A stretch of DNA of 64,000 nt from Carettochelys insculpta (Eukaryota; Chordata; Testudines; Carettochelyidae), in contig NC_134161.1 of the NCBI RefSeq assembly GCF_033958435.1, positions 17,608,001 to 17,672,000 of the forward strand. Reading direction: 5' to 3'. Below, one piece after another: positions 32,090 to 43,995 of this stretch (positions within the stretch are counted from its first letter, which is position 1; each line of letters opens with the position of its first letter). The translations under genes were made by a program, and so were the position numbers. The notes below the pieces were generated by a model that saw only the letters and a list, made by a program, of their open reading frames with translations, did no database searches and was not told where the DNA came from.

Positions 32090-33487
32090 TAGCAAGAAAG
32101 CACTCCACCTGCGCGACATTGATGACATCTTCATCATCTGGACCCATGGGAAGGAGGCTCTTGAAGAGTTCCACCATGATTTCAACAGTTTCCACTTCAC
32201 CATCAACTTTAGCCTGGACCAGTCCACACAAGAGATTCACTTCCTGAACACTACTGTGCAGATAAGAGATGGTCACATAAATACCACCCTATACCGAAAA
32301 CCTACGGACCGCTATGCTTATCTAAATGCCTCCGGCTTTCATCCAGGACACACTACACGATCCATTGTTTACAGCCAGGCACTAAGGTACAACCGTATTT
32401 GCTCTGATCCATCATATAGAGACAAACATCTACAAGACCTTTACCAAGCTTTCCTCAAACTACAATACCCACCTAAGGCAGTGAGGCAACAGATTGACAG
32501 AGCCAGACGGGTACCCAGAAGCCACCTGCTACAAGACAGGCCTCGCGAGGAAAACAAGAGAACACCAATGACCATCACATACAGACCCCACCTAAGGCCT
32601 CTCCCAACGCATCATCAGTGATCTGCAACCCATCCTGAACAAGGATCTTTCACTCTCACAGACCTTGGGAGGCAGGCCTGTCCTCGCCTACAGACAGCCT
32701 GCCAACCTTAAACAAATCCTCACCAGCCACTACAAATCACAAACCAGTGGCTCTAGGCCTGGAACCAGCCCCTGCAATGGTCCTCGCTGCCAACTCTGCT
32801 CACATACCTACACCAGTGACATCATCACAGGACCTAACATCAACCATACCATCAGGAGCTCCTTGACCTGCACATCTATCAATATAATATATGTCATCAT
32901 GTGCCAGCAATGCCCCACTGCAATTTACATTGGCCAAACTGGACAGTCTCTATCTAAAAGAATAAATGGACATAAACCAGACATCAGGAACAGTAATGTA
33001 CAGAAGCCCTTGAGGGAAACACTTCGATCTCCCTGGACACTCAGTAGCAGATTTAAGGGTGGCAGTCCTGAAACAAAGAAATTTCAGAAATCAAATGGAG
33101 GGAGAAATCTCTGAGCTGCAATTTATTTGCAAATTTGACTCCATTAGCCACGGACTAAACAGAGACTGGGAGTGGCTTGCAGCTTCTCTGCCCTGGGTGT
33201 GAAGACCTCCCCATTAGACTCTGACAGTGGCTCACATCCCCCTGTCTGATCTGACTTGTTTTTTCCTCTTTTGATACCTATTATTGATAATGGGCCATTT
33301 CCACCTTGCTGAATAGACCTTGTCAGCTTTGGCCTTCCCTTTCCCTGGGACCCCATTCTTTAAATACCCCTCCAAAACCTTCCCACCCCCACTCATGTAT
33401 CTGATGAAGCGGGTCTTTGCCCATGAAAGCTTATGCTCCAAAATATCTGTTAGTCTATAAGGTGCCACAAGACTTCTCATTGTTGTT
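32090..33487 (+). mobile_element. Penelope-like element, 5'-truncated
   Basis: About 1.4 kb. It opens inside the RT domain, just before the catalytic box, runs through the RT thumb, linker and GIY-YIG endonuclease, and ends in the element's terminal sequence (gatgaagcgggtctttgccc, then cttatgctccaaaatatctg and ataaggtgccacaagactt). A solo LTR begins about 37 bases downstream. Terminal pieces of the same family occur at 38698-38875 and 46214-46350. Confidence 0.88.
32096..33120 (+). pseudogene. Penelope RT / GIY-YIG endonuclease remnant
   Basis: The first frame (to 32621) reads LRDIDDIFIIWTHGKEALEEF, in which the catalytic aspartates of the RT box remain, then FHFTINFSLDQS and TTLYRKPTDRYAYL. 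A shift follows, and a second frame (32665-33114) encodes PVLAYRQPANLKQIL, a Cys-rich CNGPRCQLC segment and the endonuclease core IIYVIMCQQCPTAIYIGQTG with R and H downstream (KRINGHKPDI), the GIY-YIG signature. After about 33010 it shifts again (remnants to about 33180). The 5' truncation and frameshifts mean it is inactive. Confidence 0.88.
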
Positions 33488-33523
33488 AAGAAAGCAATGA
33501 GATCTTGTCTATTGTAAACACAT

Positions 33524-34570
33524 TGTTGTAAAATCATGATTTATGCTAACATTCAGTATAAGAACTGTGAAATCTCACCAATGCTCCAAGTCGTTGTGGG
33601 GGACAGGGCAGTCATAACTGCATAAGACATGGATTACACAGGGTTCCGCTGGTTTGAAGCATTGTAGGGGAGAAGGAGAGGGAGATGGGTTGAACCAGCT
33701 AGCTAACCCTGCCTAATCCTTGGCCATATAACTATAAGCCTGGTTTGACTAGCCCTCCCCACCTGTTAAAAGACAGAGCTAGATACGAGTGCTTGTATTT
33801 TGTATGAGACTTACTTTGGTAGATGGTACAAGCTGAAGTCACTGGGTGGCAGCTAAGGCCAGTAAGAACTGAAATCACAGGGTTTTGCCTCAGGCCAAAC
33901 CCACAGCAGACAGTGCAACCAGTGGACAGCCAGTAGGAGGAGAAGGAGCAGCGGAGGGATGGACGGCACGACTGGCGGACGGATGGTGCGACCGGCAGAT
34001 GGCCAGTAGGAGGAGTGGCAGGCAGACGGTGTGACCGGCAGACGGCTGGTGTGGCAGCTGGCAAGGAGCAAGCAGAACGCCGGACCAGCGCAAAGGTGGC
34101 ATTGCCTCTCGTTCCGTGAGGGAATGCATCAGCATGAGGCGTCAGGGCCCACATGGACTGGACCAACTTGTAAGTGGGGCATTTGAAGTGTGGGGTACGG
34201 AGAAAGTTGGATGTGTGGCTTGGCTGTTTACAGTATTGGACTGGTGAGCCTGAGAGGCCAAGGACATTGCTCAATCCATCTGAGCTGGGACAGTTACTTG
34301 AGGATTGGTTATGAACTCTGGGTGTGGTATTTTCCCAAGCTTATGCTAATTGACCTTTCTGCCTCTTTTATTAAAAGTTCTTTTCTACACTCAGACTCTG
34401 TGCTTGCAAGTGGGGAAGCATTGCCTCTCTGAGGCACCCAGGGGTATGTGAATTTCCCAGGCTACTGGGTGGCGGCTTGAGCCAGTTCTGTGCGAGATGG
34501 ATGAAAAGGAACCCCTAGATGTTGAACCCGGCCCTGGTGGCTGCCGACTCCTTCCGGCGGAAGGGTTACA
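33524..34570 (+). mobile_element. solo LTR of a retroviral-type element
   Basis: A 1047-bp block starts TGTTGTAAAATC and ends GGGTTACA, so it has TG...CA ends. Flanking 5-mers are cacat (33519-33523) and tacat (34571-34575), 4 of 5 equal. It contains an ATTAAA-type signal near 34370 followed by ctacactcagactctgtgcttgc, and then about 150 bases of U5-like sequence. No internal gag or pol is attached, so this is a solo LTR. An internal minisatellite lies at about 33920-34060. Confidence 0.68.
33920..34060 (+). repeat. tandem repeat within the LTR
   Basis: Degenerate units built on GRYGGACGGNNNGNGCGACCGG and cagccagtaggagg recur three to four times. Confidence 0.6.
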
Positions 34571-34575
34571 TACAT

Positions 34576-35259
34576 ATTTGGAGTGCCACATAATGTGCTT
34601 AGGCCCACCCACCTCCAGATAACAGGGAAGATATGATGCCATCCCCACCCACAAGAAAAATACTGATTGGTGGTGGGAGATGGCTGGGACCAGGAGAGAG
34701 AACTACAGCCAATGTAAAATGTAAAAATCTCTGTATAAATGTAAAAATAGACAGCTTGCATTGGTGACTTACATTCCCCTTAAGCTACATGGCCAGACAG
34801 CTTTCCATTAAGCCCCATGCAAGGCTCCAGGATGCAGTGTGGAGAGATCTCTCTCCCCCACCCATGAAGCTGTGGAGGCAGGAAGGTAGCACCTCTCCCA
34901 TCTGGTCCCACCACAGATGGCAGATGGGAGCCCCTACCTGCTGGCCCCAGCTTGGAGCTGCTCAGGGAAGCCCAAGCCTCAACCTGCTGTCCCCCATTCC
35001 TGAGCACCCTCCTGCACTCCAAAAACCACCAAAAAGCCCAGAGTGCCTCCCCAAACCTGGACACACTTTCCTCCACCCCAAGCCCCTCTTCGTTGGCCCC
35101 ACCCCAGAATCTTTACCCCAGCCAGAACTCTGGCACCTCAACCCTCTCTCCCAGACCACGAGCACCTCAACCCCAGCCTCACCTGACAGCCCACATCCCT
35201 GATGGATCCCTCACACTTCTGCTCCCTAGTTCTCTGCCCCAGTCCTGAGACCCCTTTCA
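34576..35259. other. no gene recognised
   Basis: C-rich from 34850 to 35250, which creates long meaningless frames on both strands. Confidence 0.4.
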
Positions 35260-35512
35260 TACGCAGAACCTCTTCATCCCATTCCTATCACAGGAATTTT
35301 GTTATGTGCACCAGCATGAAGATGTGTCACAAATCACCTCCTGTCATGCATCCCCTGCGTATTGTGCACACACCCTCCATGTTGCACATCCTATCCGTTT
35401 TGCAGACCTCCTCCATGTCACTTCCCCGTTCTCTGTTGCACATCACCTCCTTATTGATGTACATAACAAATTCATTCCACTAGGGGTGGGAGGAATTAGA
35501 GGGACCAAGTTA
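35260..35512 (-). mobile_element. foldback hAT-like element (CAGTGTTCCCTCTA family), copy 2
   Basis: Both ends carry inverted versions of the same terminal sequence: aggaattttgttatgtgcacc at the left, and acataacaaattcattccac then ggaattagaggga at the right. Subterminal blocks (gtgtcacaaatcacctcc against catcacctcc) also pair, so the element could fold on itself. The middle is a run of degenerate 'cctcc-atgt-gcacatc' units. Confidence 0.6.
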
Positions 35513-36130
35513 GTGATGTTCTAGCCCCACACAACAAGCATTACCCCAGCCCATTTGATATGTGGTCAGACTATGATGCATCAATGCCCCATTGCGCTAG
35601 CTCTGCACACACAAAATCCCTCATGTGATAGGGATGCAAGCAAACAGGTCTAGTGGCTGAAGCAGAAATCAAGCCAAGCGTCAGAGCCCAGGAGCAGGCA
35701 TCAGGTGAGAAGGCAAAGGCCAATGGACTAGCCAGGCAGAGCCCAGTGGTGCAGGTAACTTCTATTTAAACCCAAGAGCTGCATCCAGAAGCCCAGACCA
35801 ATCAGCGGTCCCTGTGTTTTCCGGTCTGTCTGCTGGACACAGCTTCAGGTTTTGTGGTCTCTCTATTTAAAGGGTTAACAGTGAACTGCTTGGTGAGAAC
35901 AGAGAGCTGGCTGGGGACCCACAGACTCAAGCCTGAGACCTGCACAGTTGTGACTCTCTGCCCCAAGGAGTTTGAAATCCAACTACACATATGGTATTTT
36001 TTGCATCTGCCTTGCCTTGTAAGAACCTTCTCAGAGGTTCTGTCTCCGCTGCATTTGTTTTTCCTTTTACCCTTTCTACCTGCCCCATATTGCTACTGCA
36101 AACGTTGAAAAATCACGAGTCAGATTATAT
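35513..36130. other. no gene recognised
   Basis: Nothing supported. Confidence 0.4.
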
Positions 36131-36660
36131 AGACTCATAGGGTTAGAAGAGACATTCATTGAGTCCAGCCCCCTGCTGAAAGCAGGGCTGATCCCAACTA
36201 AATCATCCCAGACAGGACTTTGTCAAGATGGGACTTAAAGACTTCCCGTGAAGGAGAGTCTATCACCCCTTTAGATAACCTGTTCCAGAGCTTCACGCCC
36301 CCCACCCAGCAAAATAGTTTTTCCTCATATCCAACCTAGACCTCCCCCAGCTCCAAGTTGAGACCATTGCTTCTTGTTCTGTCACCCACTTAGAACAGCA
36401 TCTAGCCATCCTCCTTGGAACCTCACTTCAGGTAGCTGAAGGCTGCTGTAAATCTCCCCTTCCCCCTCACTCCTCTCTTCTGTAGACTAAATAATCCCAA
36501 GTCCCTCAGCCTCTGCTCATAAATCATGTGCTCCAACCCCCAAATCATTTTGTCACCCTCCACTGGACTCTTCCCAGTGCATCCACCTCCTCTCTGGACT
36601 GAGGAGCCCAAAACTGGACACAATACTCCAGATGTAGCCTCACCAGTGTCAAATAATGGG
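36131..36660 (-). repeat. CR1 LINE 3' fragment
   Basis: On the minus strand it reads the CR1 RT end (WGLEHMIYEQRLRDLGLFSLQK) and the 3' UTR, ending at the plus-strand word agactcatagggttagaag, the reverse complement of a CR1 tail. It has frameshifts and indels and is old. Confidence 0.85.
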
Positions 36661-36737
36661 AATAATCACTTCCCGAGATCTGCTCTATTCTATAAAAACT
36701 TCACAAAGACACTGCAGAAGATACCAACAGACAAGGT

Positions 36738-37515
36738 CAAAAAACATAAGAAAGGCCATTAGTGGGTCAGTCCAAAGGTCTATCTAGCCAACATCCCGTC
36801 TGCCGACAGTGGCCAGTGCCAGGTGCCCCAGAAGGGGTGGACTGAAGACAATGATCAAGCGACTTGTCTCCTGACATTCACCTCCAGCTTTCACAAACAG
36901 AGGCCAGGGACACCATTCATAGTCTTTTATGGACCTAACCTCCATGAATTTATCTAGCTCTTCTTTGAACTCTTATAGTCCCAGCCTTCACAGCCTCCTG
37001 TGGCAAGGTGCTCCACAGGTTGACTGTGCACTATGTGAAAAAGAACTTCCTTTTTTCAGTTTTAAACCTGCTACCCACTGATTTCATTCGGTGTCCTCTA
37101 GTTCTTATATTATGGGAACAAGTAAATAACTTTTCTTTATTCACACTCTCCACACCGCTTATGATTTTATATGCATCTATCATATCCTGCCTCAGTCTCC
37201 TCTTTTCTAAACTGAAAAGTCCCAGTCTCTTTAACCTCTCCTCATATGGGACCCGTTCCAAACCCCTCATCATTATAGTTGCCCTTTTCTGAACCTTTTC
37301 TAGTGCCAAAATATCTTTTCTGAGGTGAGGAGACCACATCTGTACTCAGAATTCAAGATGTAGGCATACTGTAGTTTTATAAAAGGGGCAGTAAAATATT
37401 ATTTGTCTTATTTTCTGTCCCTTTTTTTAACAATTCCTAACATCCTAGTTGCTTTTTTGACTGTTGCTGCACACTCCATATCCGCCATAACCCCAAGATC
37501 TCTTTCCTGAAGGTG
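36738..37515 (-). repeat. CR1 LINE 3' fragment, second subfamily
   Basis: The minus-strand frame (37339-37031) reads WSPHLRKDILALEKVQKRA, MMRGLERVPYEERLKRLGLF and SLEKRRLRQDMIDAY, all CR1 RT C-terminal blocks. The 3' UTR follows to about 36738 and includes ggtctatctagccaacatcc on the plus strand. It lies head to tail with the CR1 piece at 36131-36660. Confidence 0.88.
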
Positions 37516-38547
37516 GCTCCAGCTGTTTCCCACTCTTTGGACAGGGTGCTCAGAAATGCATGCAAGCCCCTTTCCATCTTTATCGTAGCACCGTCTCAGC
37601 AGCAGGTGCTGAAGCTGCAGGCACAGAGCCCGCCTGCAGCATTGGAGCCAGCATTTCCAACACAGTCCCATTCAAACAATAATAAATGGGGGGCGTGGGG
37701 TGTGGGCGGGAAGAGCCGCTTCACCGCCTGTTAGGCAGCAGAACGGAGGGTTATTTGGATCTTCCACATGTCAAGAGACTGAACAAGGGTCCTGCACAGC
37801 TGAACCTTTCGTTGTGGCTTTGTCGGATCCCTTGCATCTGGCCTGCAGATGTGCTGCAGCACTGGACAGCCAGCTCTGTCGTCCAGATGGGAGAAGGAAA
37901 GATGTGCTGAGATTTCATTTCAAAAGTCCCTTAAAGTTTGAACTCCATGACTCTCCATATCCCAGGGCAGGGGACCCATTTTCCATCGTGGCGCCTTCAA
38001 CTGGGAGGTCTCTCCCAGCTTCTTATGCTACAAGGTGCAGGGAAAGGTGGCAGGAAGGAAAAAGAAGAAAAAACATGTCTTGCTTGGAGAATGTAATCCA
38101 GTGACAAGAGCTCCCCCTCACTCTGCTCTAACCCGCTCCCACTTCAGTTAGTACAGTTAGAAACCTTTATGCCAGATTCACTGCAGAGGAATGTGAACAT
38201 GGCACATGGAGCCAGAGGTTGGACTCAGACAGGGAGCCAGGGGACAGTGAAGACTGGTACTAGGCAGGCCAGTGAGGAAGACTGGTACTGCTAAGGAGAA
38301 GGGTGGAAGAAATTTCATTGTATTGCATGAGACAGTTTCAGATGCTAAGTACCATGTGAAAGGGAAAGCCAGATCATCGGTTTGCTGGGTGCTTTTCATA
38401 AGGCCGCTTTTAGGATACTGAAATGTACAAATATAGCTACAAGACCCATACTGACTGAAGGAATTAGATTGGTTTGCAACCGATGGGATCCTAAAGGAGG
38501 AAGCACAGGACCAGGAGGAGGGGAAACAGCCGAAATCTTCCTAGAGC
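37516..38547. other. no gene recognised
   Basis: Nothing supported beyond short frames. Confidence 0.4.
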
Positions 38548-38697
38548 AAGATACATACATATCTCATAGAGCTGGAAGGTACCTTTAGAGGTCATCAAGT
38601 TCAGTCCCCTGCCCTCTCGGCAGGACCAAGCACCATCTCTGACAGATGTTCTTAAACCTATTTGCTCCACATCCGTAAGTGGCCTCCCCAGGGATTA
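38548..38697 (-). repeat. CR1 LINE 3' tail fragment
   Basis: atctcatagagctggaaggtacctttagaggtcatcaagttcagtcccctgcc is the reverse complement of a CR1 3' terminus. About 150 bases, abutting a Penelope terminal piece. Confidence 0.8.
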
Positions 38698-38875
38698 GAG
38701 GGGTAGCTGTGTTAGTCTGTATCTGCAAAAACAAGAAAAAGTCTTATGGCACCTTATAGAATAAAAGATATTTTGGAGCATAAGCTTTTGTGGGCAAAGA
38801 CCCACTTCATCATGTAAGCTTATGCTCCAAAATATCTGTTGGCCTGTAAGGCGCCACAGACTTCTTGTTGTTTTT
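38698..38875. repeat. Penelope-like terminal hairpin
   Basis: The piece starts gaggggtagctgtgttagtctgtatctg. It then carries one arm, aacaagaaaaagtcttatggcaccttatag...atattttggagcataagc, and the inverted arm, gcttatgctccaaaatatctg...ggcgccacagacttcttgtt. The second arm equals the 3' terminus of the Penelope element at 33430-33485. Head-to-head terminal units are a known feature of Penelope insertions. Confidence 0.75.
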
Positions 38876-39034
38876 CCTCAAGGACGGTACTCAAGATATT
38901 TCCCTCTGCTACAGCCCCCTAGCCTACCCAACAACCTACCCCAACACAAGGTGTGCCAGGGGCACAAAGAGGCTACTGAAGGTGTCTCCAAAGCACTCTG
39001 TGTTGGGGCTCTGTGGCAAACTTAGGCTTTTATT

Positions 39035-39490
39035 TGCTACACTGTGTTGCATGTGGGTTCCATCCTACAATAACCTTGTGTGTGCCTCAGTTTCTCTGGG
39101 CACTGTACTAATACCTAAATGGCTATGGGAATTTTGGTCTGATAGACCCTTGCACATACACAGTGGCTGATGCCCTTTGTAACCTAACCCCAGAAGTGGG
39201 TGCGACCAGGTGACATCTTTTGCTGGGGAAGCAGGACAAAGGCTGGAGGAGGAGCATGGGACAAGGAACTAGGAATGGGGCAGTCTTGGCTGGTTTGGGA
39301 GGCAGAGAGGGGGCCAAGGCCCTGGGTCCCCTTCTCCCCAAGACAGATTATACTGACAGCGTCTGTTTTTTCTGCTGACAAGTCTGTTCTACACCATGTC
39401 CTGTCAACTAATAATCCTTCTGGCCAAGTCACATCTGACTGCAGATGGAGGTGCAGGGCCAGTGGCTCCCAACACTTTGGTGATAGGCTG
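39035..39490 (+). repeat. LTR fragment of a retroviral-type element
   Basis: Contains gtgtgcctcagtttctctgggcactgtactaatacc, gaagtgggtgcgaccaggtgac and, near the end, tgtcaactaataatccttct with a mutated polyadenylation signal. The same 'tgtcaactaataaact' core occurs in the LTR at 43996-44380. Ends are not sharp. Confidence 0.5.
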
Positions 39491-40663
39491 CTGTAAATGA
39501 GGACTGCCCCTGGCTCTTGCACCTTGTGGCAGAGGCTGCAGTGGTCCTCACAACAGCCCAGAATCGGGAAGGCATGAGGGTGATGTAATGTCACATTTAT
39601 CTCCCCTTCCCATGCTCTGCACGCTCCGGGGTCTGCCTCCTGCAGGTGCAGCAGAGAATCTCACTGCAACATGCTGACATGACACAACGGACAGAACAAG
39701 ATGTGCTCATACCACAGCAGGTCAGCATGCTGAGATACCACCGCAGAAGCTCCGAGGAGGATGGCAAGCAACAAGCTATGGGCCTTGCCCATTTCTTACA
39801 GCAGGAGTGGGCTTGGGGAGAGCCCCCAACCAGGTAGTATCATATCACTGGCTTTCTATAGCCTGAATTTAGAAGCACAAGTTTGATGGGCAGTCTTAGG
39901 GTTAGAGCAAAAGACAGAGTCAGGACATATTCAGTCATAAGTTCAGCTCTGCCATTGTCAGACCCTGTAAGCTTGGGCAAGTCCATCTGGTTCCTCATTA
40001 CAATAGGGACCAGAATACATAATAATTCATTCAGGACTTGGCAATCCTTGGCTAAAAGGCCTGGGTTGGATCGAAAGCCCATACAGTGGGAATATTTGTA
40101 CTGATTTCAATGGGCTTTGGCCCAAGCCCTAGAAATGCAGAAGTGTTGTAATCGCCACCCAACCGTACTGCACAGCCTCTTGTAGAACAGGTCTCCCAGA
40201 TGTGAAGTTCCTTTAGTCCACCTCAGCAGGTGTGCTGAGCCCTGTGAGCCAATGTCTCGTCTCACCAGAGACAGAGGCAACATTCCCACTGACTCCACTG
40301 GGTCTAGGACCTGGCCCTAGGCCCGCATCGTAAGAGTAATTCACAAGTTCGAGTCCACATGAGGCCTCAAGGAAAGTAGGCAGGCACCAGAGTGAAGGCA
40401 GAACCAGGGCCAGCATCAGCAGAAACTCCTGAACTAGGAAGGACTGAGCACAGGATACTATTGCTGGAGAAGGCAGTGGTGTTCCCTCGGAGTCACTACT
40501 GGCCCAGCACTTCAGCAGACACCCTGTCCTTCTGCTGCCATTTACATGACACCGGAGACCATGGAAGGTCTCTGGTGTCGAGGAAGTAGCAATGTCTTCA
40601 GATATTTGCACAAGAGTGTCCTGCAAATTCTGGTGGGGGAACATGTAACTGGCTATATTTTGG
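39491..40663. other. no gene recognised; weak MIR core near 39880-40000
   Basis: gttcagctctgccattgtcagaccctgtaagcttgggcaagtcc near 39945-39985 recalls a sense MIR core. Otherwise nothing is supported. Confidence 0.35.
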
Positions 40664-40800
40664 ACCTGTGATATCCAACACGCTAGCCCACGGGCCACAT
40701 ATGGCTTTTTGTCCAGTTGAGTGTGGCTAGTTGAACAATAAACATATTTTCAGAATAATGGTGGCTAGTTCACTTCAGAGCTGGTTGGATGCCACCGTTC
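40664..40800. mobile_element. small hAT-like element
   Basis: The left end gtgatatccaacacgctagcccacgggccacatatggct and the inverted right end (cggtggcatccaacc) pair as GTGRYATCCAAC. The internal words 'gggccacatatggct' and 'tggctagtt' are typical of short hAT elements. No clear TSD. Confidence 0.5.
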
Positions 40801-40829
40801 TCATCCCTGTTAGTTTAGAGTCTGGCTCT

Positions 40830-41140
40830 TTTTTTCTCCCAGGAGGAAAGGTGATTTTATGGTTAAGGCATTGATCTAGGACTCTGGAGATCAACATATA
40901 GTTTCTGGCTCTACTGCAGCTTTCCTGTGAGGCGCTAGTAACTAAATCTGTCTGTGCCTCAGTGTCCTATTTGTGCAGCTCCAGTACTGGTAATTCTTCC
41001 TGCCAGCCTGTCTGGCTGGTATCTTTAGACTGCAAGTTCCTTATGCCAGGGATCTCCCTTGCTCTGTGTATACACTGCCCTCAGCACAATGAGACTTTAA
41101 TCTTGGTGGGAGTGTTTAGGGGCCAATAATAATCTGCACG
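40830..41140 (+). repeat. MIR/L2-tailed SINE fragment
   Basis: In order: attgatctaggactctggagatc, ctggctctactgcagctttcc, aactaaatctgtctgtgcctcagtg, then ctgtgtatacactgccctcagcacaatgag and a closing caataataat. This is the CORE-SINE layout with an L2-like tail. Confidence 0.6.
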
Positions 41141-43995
41141 TCCTCTCATGTGTTGTAGCGTTGGCAAGTATAGTAAACAAGACCAAAATCTAGCCCTGGC
41201 TGCCCTAACCCAACAACACCTCCAGAGTGCTAGATAGAGCCATCATGGAGTCATATATTGACTCTACAGGTAAATCTCTAAGATCTGCTTTGCCACAAAG
41301 CTTCAAATTTCAACTCGTGGAGGAGGGGGAAAAAGAAGAAGAAGAAAAAGAAAAAAAGAAAAAGGAAAAAAAAGCATTGGCTACAATTTCTCCTAGCTAG
41401 TGACAGCTGAAGAAAGTGGCTTTGGAACAGTCTGCGAGATTGATTCATTTTTCCACTTTAAAAGTCCTTATGTACATTTATGTGCATGACAAAGCCATGA
41501 AATGTGCTTTTTACAAGGCTGAGACAAATGTTTTGGAAAACAGAAAAGGTTCACACAATTGAAGTGTAGCCATTTGAAACACGCAGGCTGCTAAATATTG
41601 GCAACTCTTCCCTTGATTAAGCATTCATAACACCCCTAATAAAATTATTTTGTTAGTCTTTAAAGTGCTACATTACAGTTTTGTTTTATTATAACATCCC
41701 AAGACAATTTAGGGCAGGAAGCAGCTCCTACTAGTAAAAAGCAGTATCAGTTTAGAGCACTGTATAGATGATTATTTAGTCAATAATTCCATGCCCCGTT
41801 TAAACTCAAGAGAGAGACCTTAAAATAGGTGGAATGGAATTACCCCTCCTTCATCTCAAAGGCTGGGGATTAACTCTTCAAGAAGAGCTGTGCAGTCTTT
41901 AATAACAAGCAGTCTCATGTTTCATCTCTCAGTGGAAAGCCCATGTCCAGCAGTACGATTCCTCATTTCCAGCAGGGTAGGTTAAAGAATGTCATCTATT
42001 GAATCACCCAACTCTAAAGGTCTCTTCAAACCCGCACTCCAAGTGATTATCCCAGTCCATTGTACCTCTTCTTGGCTTCTAAGACCTGTGGGCATGGTAT
42101 GGCTGGAAACCAGGAGATACTTGACACTCAGCATTGTCTAGGTGAGACTGTCTTTCACCACAGCTACTCTCGTGGGTCAGTTTTGCATAGCAGAATTTTC
42201 TTTTCTCTTATAAATTGCCAGTTGTGGAATTTATTTGTTAAAAGATCATTGCAAAGGGGACAGCTCCTCCTTCAGATCTGACTTTGTGTTTCCATGTCGA
42301 TCCCCAAAGGTGGCAGGCAGTTTAGAAGAGAGGCAAACATTTCACTGTCCTGTCCAGCAGCTGACACTTGAGGAAAACTGCATTCACCGCGTGTGGCATG
42401 ATCGGGTGCTTGCATCACTCATTATTAATTTAAATGATTCCATTCCATTCCAGGCTTAGAAAAACAGCTGGCTTCGAATCAATGTCATTGCTGCGGTTCT
42501 TTGAAAAAAGGTGACCCAGCCAAAAACATAAAGGTAATACACGAACTTAAAAGGAAAGGGACAGTTTGGAGACATTCTCTGGATAATTTGCACTGCTTGA
42601 GCAACCCAAAGTATGTTTACAACCGTCTTGGCTGGCTATGTAAACCCACAAGAGCAATGTAAAGCAGAGAAATACGAGTGAATCTTTGCTCAAAGTCTGA
42701 AAACGCTGCGTGATTCCCCTCTTAAGATATTTGATTTTGGATATTTCTTTGGCAGAAGAACCCAGGAAAGTTTCAGCCATGAATCAGATTCATGTTCATT
42801 GGCAGTGAGGTGGACTGTGCATGCTATAAAGTCTTTTTCATCTCGAATTTCTATGACTCCAGCAATATAGCAAACATCACTCTGCTTGACCAAACTGGCC
42901 TACTCCAGGTCAAAGATGTGTGAAGGAAAGAGGCATATGCTGTCTGCCAGGGCACTTTGAAACAAAGTGCTGCACTGGAGCAGGTCTCCTTATCAGAGGT
43001 GAGCAAGCGCCCAGATGATGTGAATTGACATAGGCAGGCCACTTCCCAGTACCTGAAGGTTCAGGTCAGTCCTGTGGTTCTGGTCTCTCAGCCACGCCAG
43101 ACCAGCTGTACTGTTTATAAGAACCAAGTTCTTTTTTCTACTCCAACCTAACGCACAACCATGGGGATCAGAGCCCCAACCAGCTCTTTCCTTTTCAGAC
43201 ATTTCCACCGGTAACAAAGGTTCAGCCGGCTCAAACATGGGGTGCAGACCCAGTGCCTGCTATGGGTTTACACAAGTGGAGGAACTGGTTGAAAGTTAGC
43301 AAACAGTTCTGTTGATGACACACCAGAAGACAGGGATGCCAGCTTCTCCTCCGCCCTCTGTGTTGCTCTGGTTAGGTTGAATTCTGCCGGGCTCTTGTTG
43401 AGCAGCCACAATGAGGTTTTTGTGATAGCCCGGTTCATACATTTCACACTGCAGGGGGCAGGCACCCCTGCTTCCCAGGAAGGCTTAGTGCAAGCAGGAA
43501 CCAGAGGAGCAGTGCTTTAGATGCTCCCCAGTTAACCACAGCTTCCAAATCAAATTCCAGCTGGAATATTTCAGATTCTTGTCATTCTGAGGTGCGGAGC
43601 TCCAGGTGTTCAGGGCTCACTCTGCTCTCCCCTTCCGTCAGTACCATATGAACATGGAATGTGACTTCCCTCAGGCCTTGTAGGCAGGAGGATTCTCTTA
43701 CTTACTCATGCTGGGACTCCTTTTCCTCCCACTCCCAGCCTTTCCCATTCTGAACCTGGCCTGGCTGCAGTACGTTCTTGTTACAGCTGCTAGGAGAATG
43801 AAGGCTCACAAAGAAAGCGGTGGAAGCCCCTTTGCATGGAAAAGAAAACAGAACATGGCTGATAAGGCATGTGTATGTGACCAAGATGTGACCTAACAGG
43901 TATTTGCAGTCTGTGTGACTTTGTTGTCTTCTGCTCTCTGTGTTTTCTTCACCATTGGAATGCATTCTGTGATGGAGAGGGGGAGTGTATGTGTG
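41141..43995. other. low-repeat AT-richer segment, no gene recognised
   Basis: The longest stretch without recognisable transposon sequence between 36 and 46 kb. It starts with a purine tract (41318-41375, gaa/gaaa units). A short Penelope-type word (tattttgttagtctttaaagtgctac) occurs at 41647-41672. The rest looks unique. Confidence 0.4.

Noticed and set aside
42690..42893. Minus-strand frame of 67 codons with balanced composition
   Set aside because: It looks protein-like at a glance, but I recognise no family and see no splice-site pair that bounds it convincingly.
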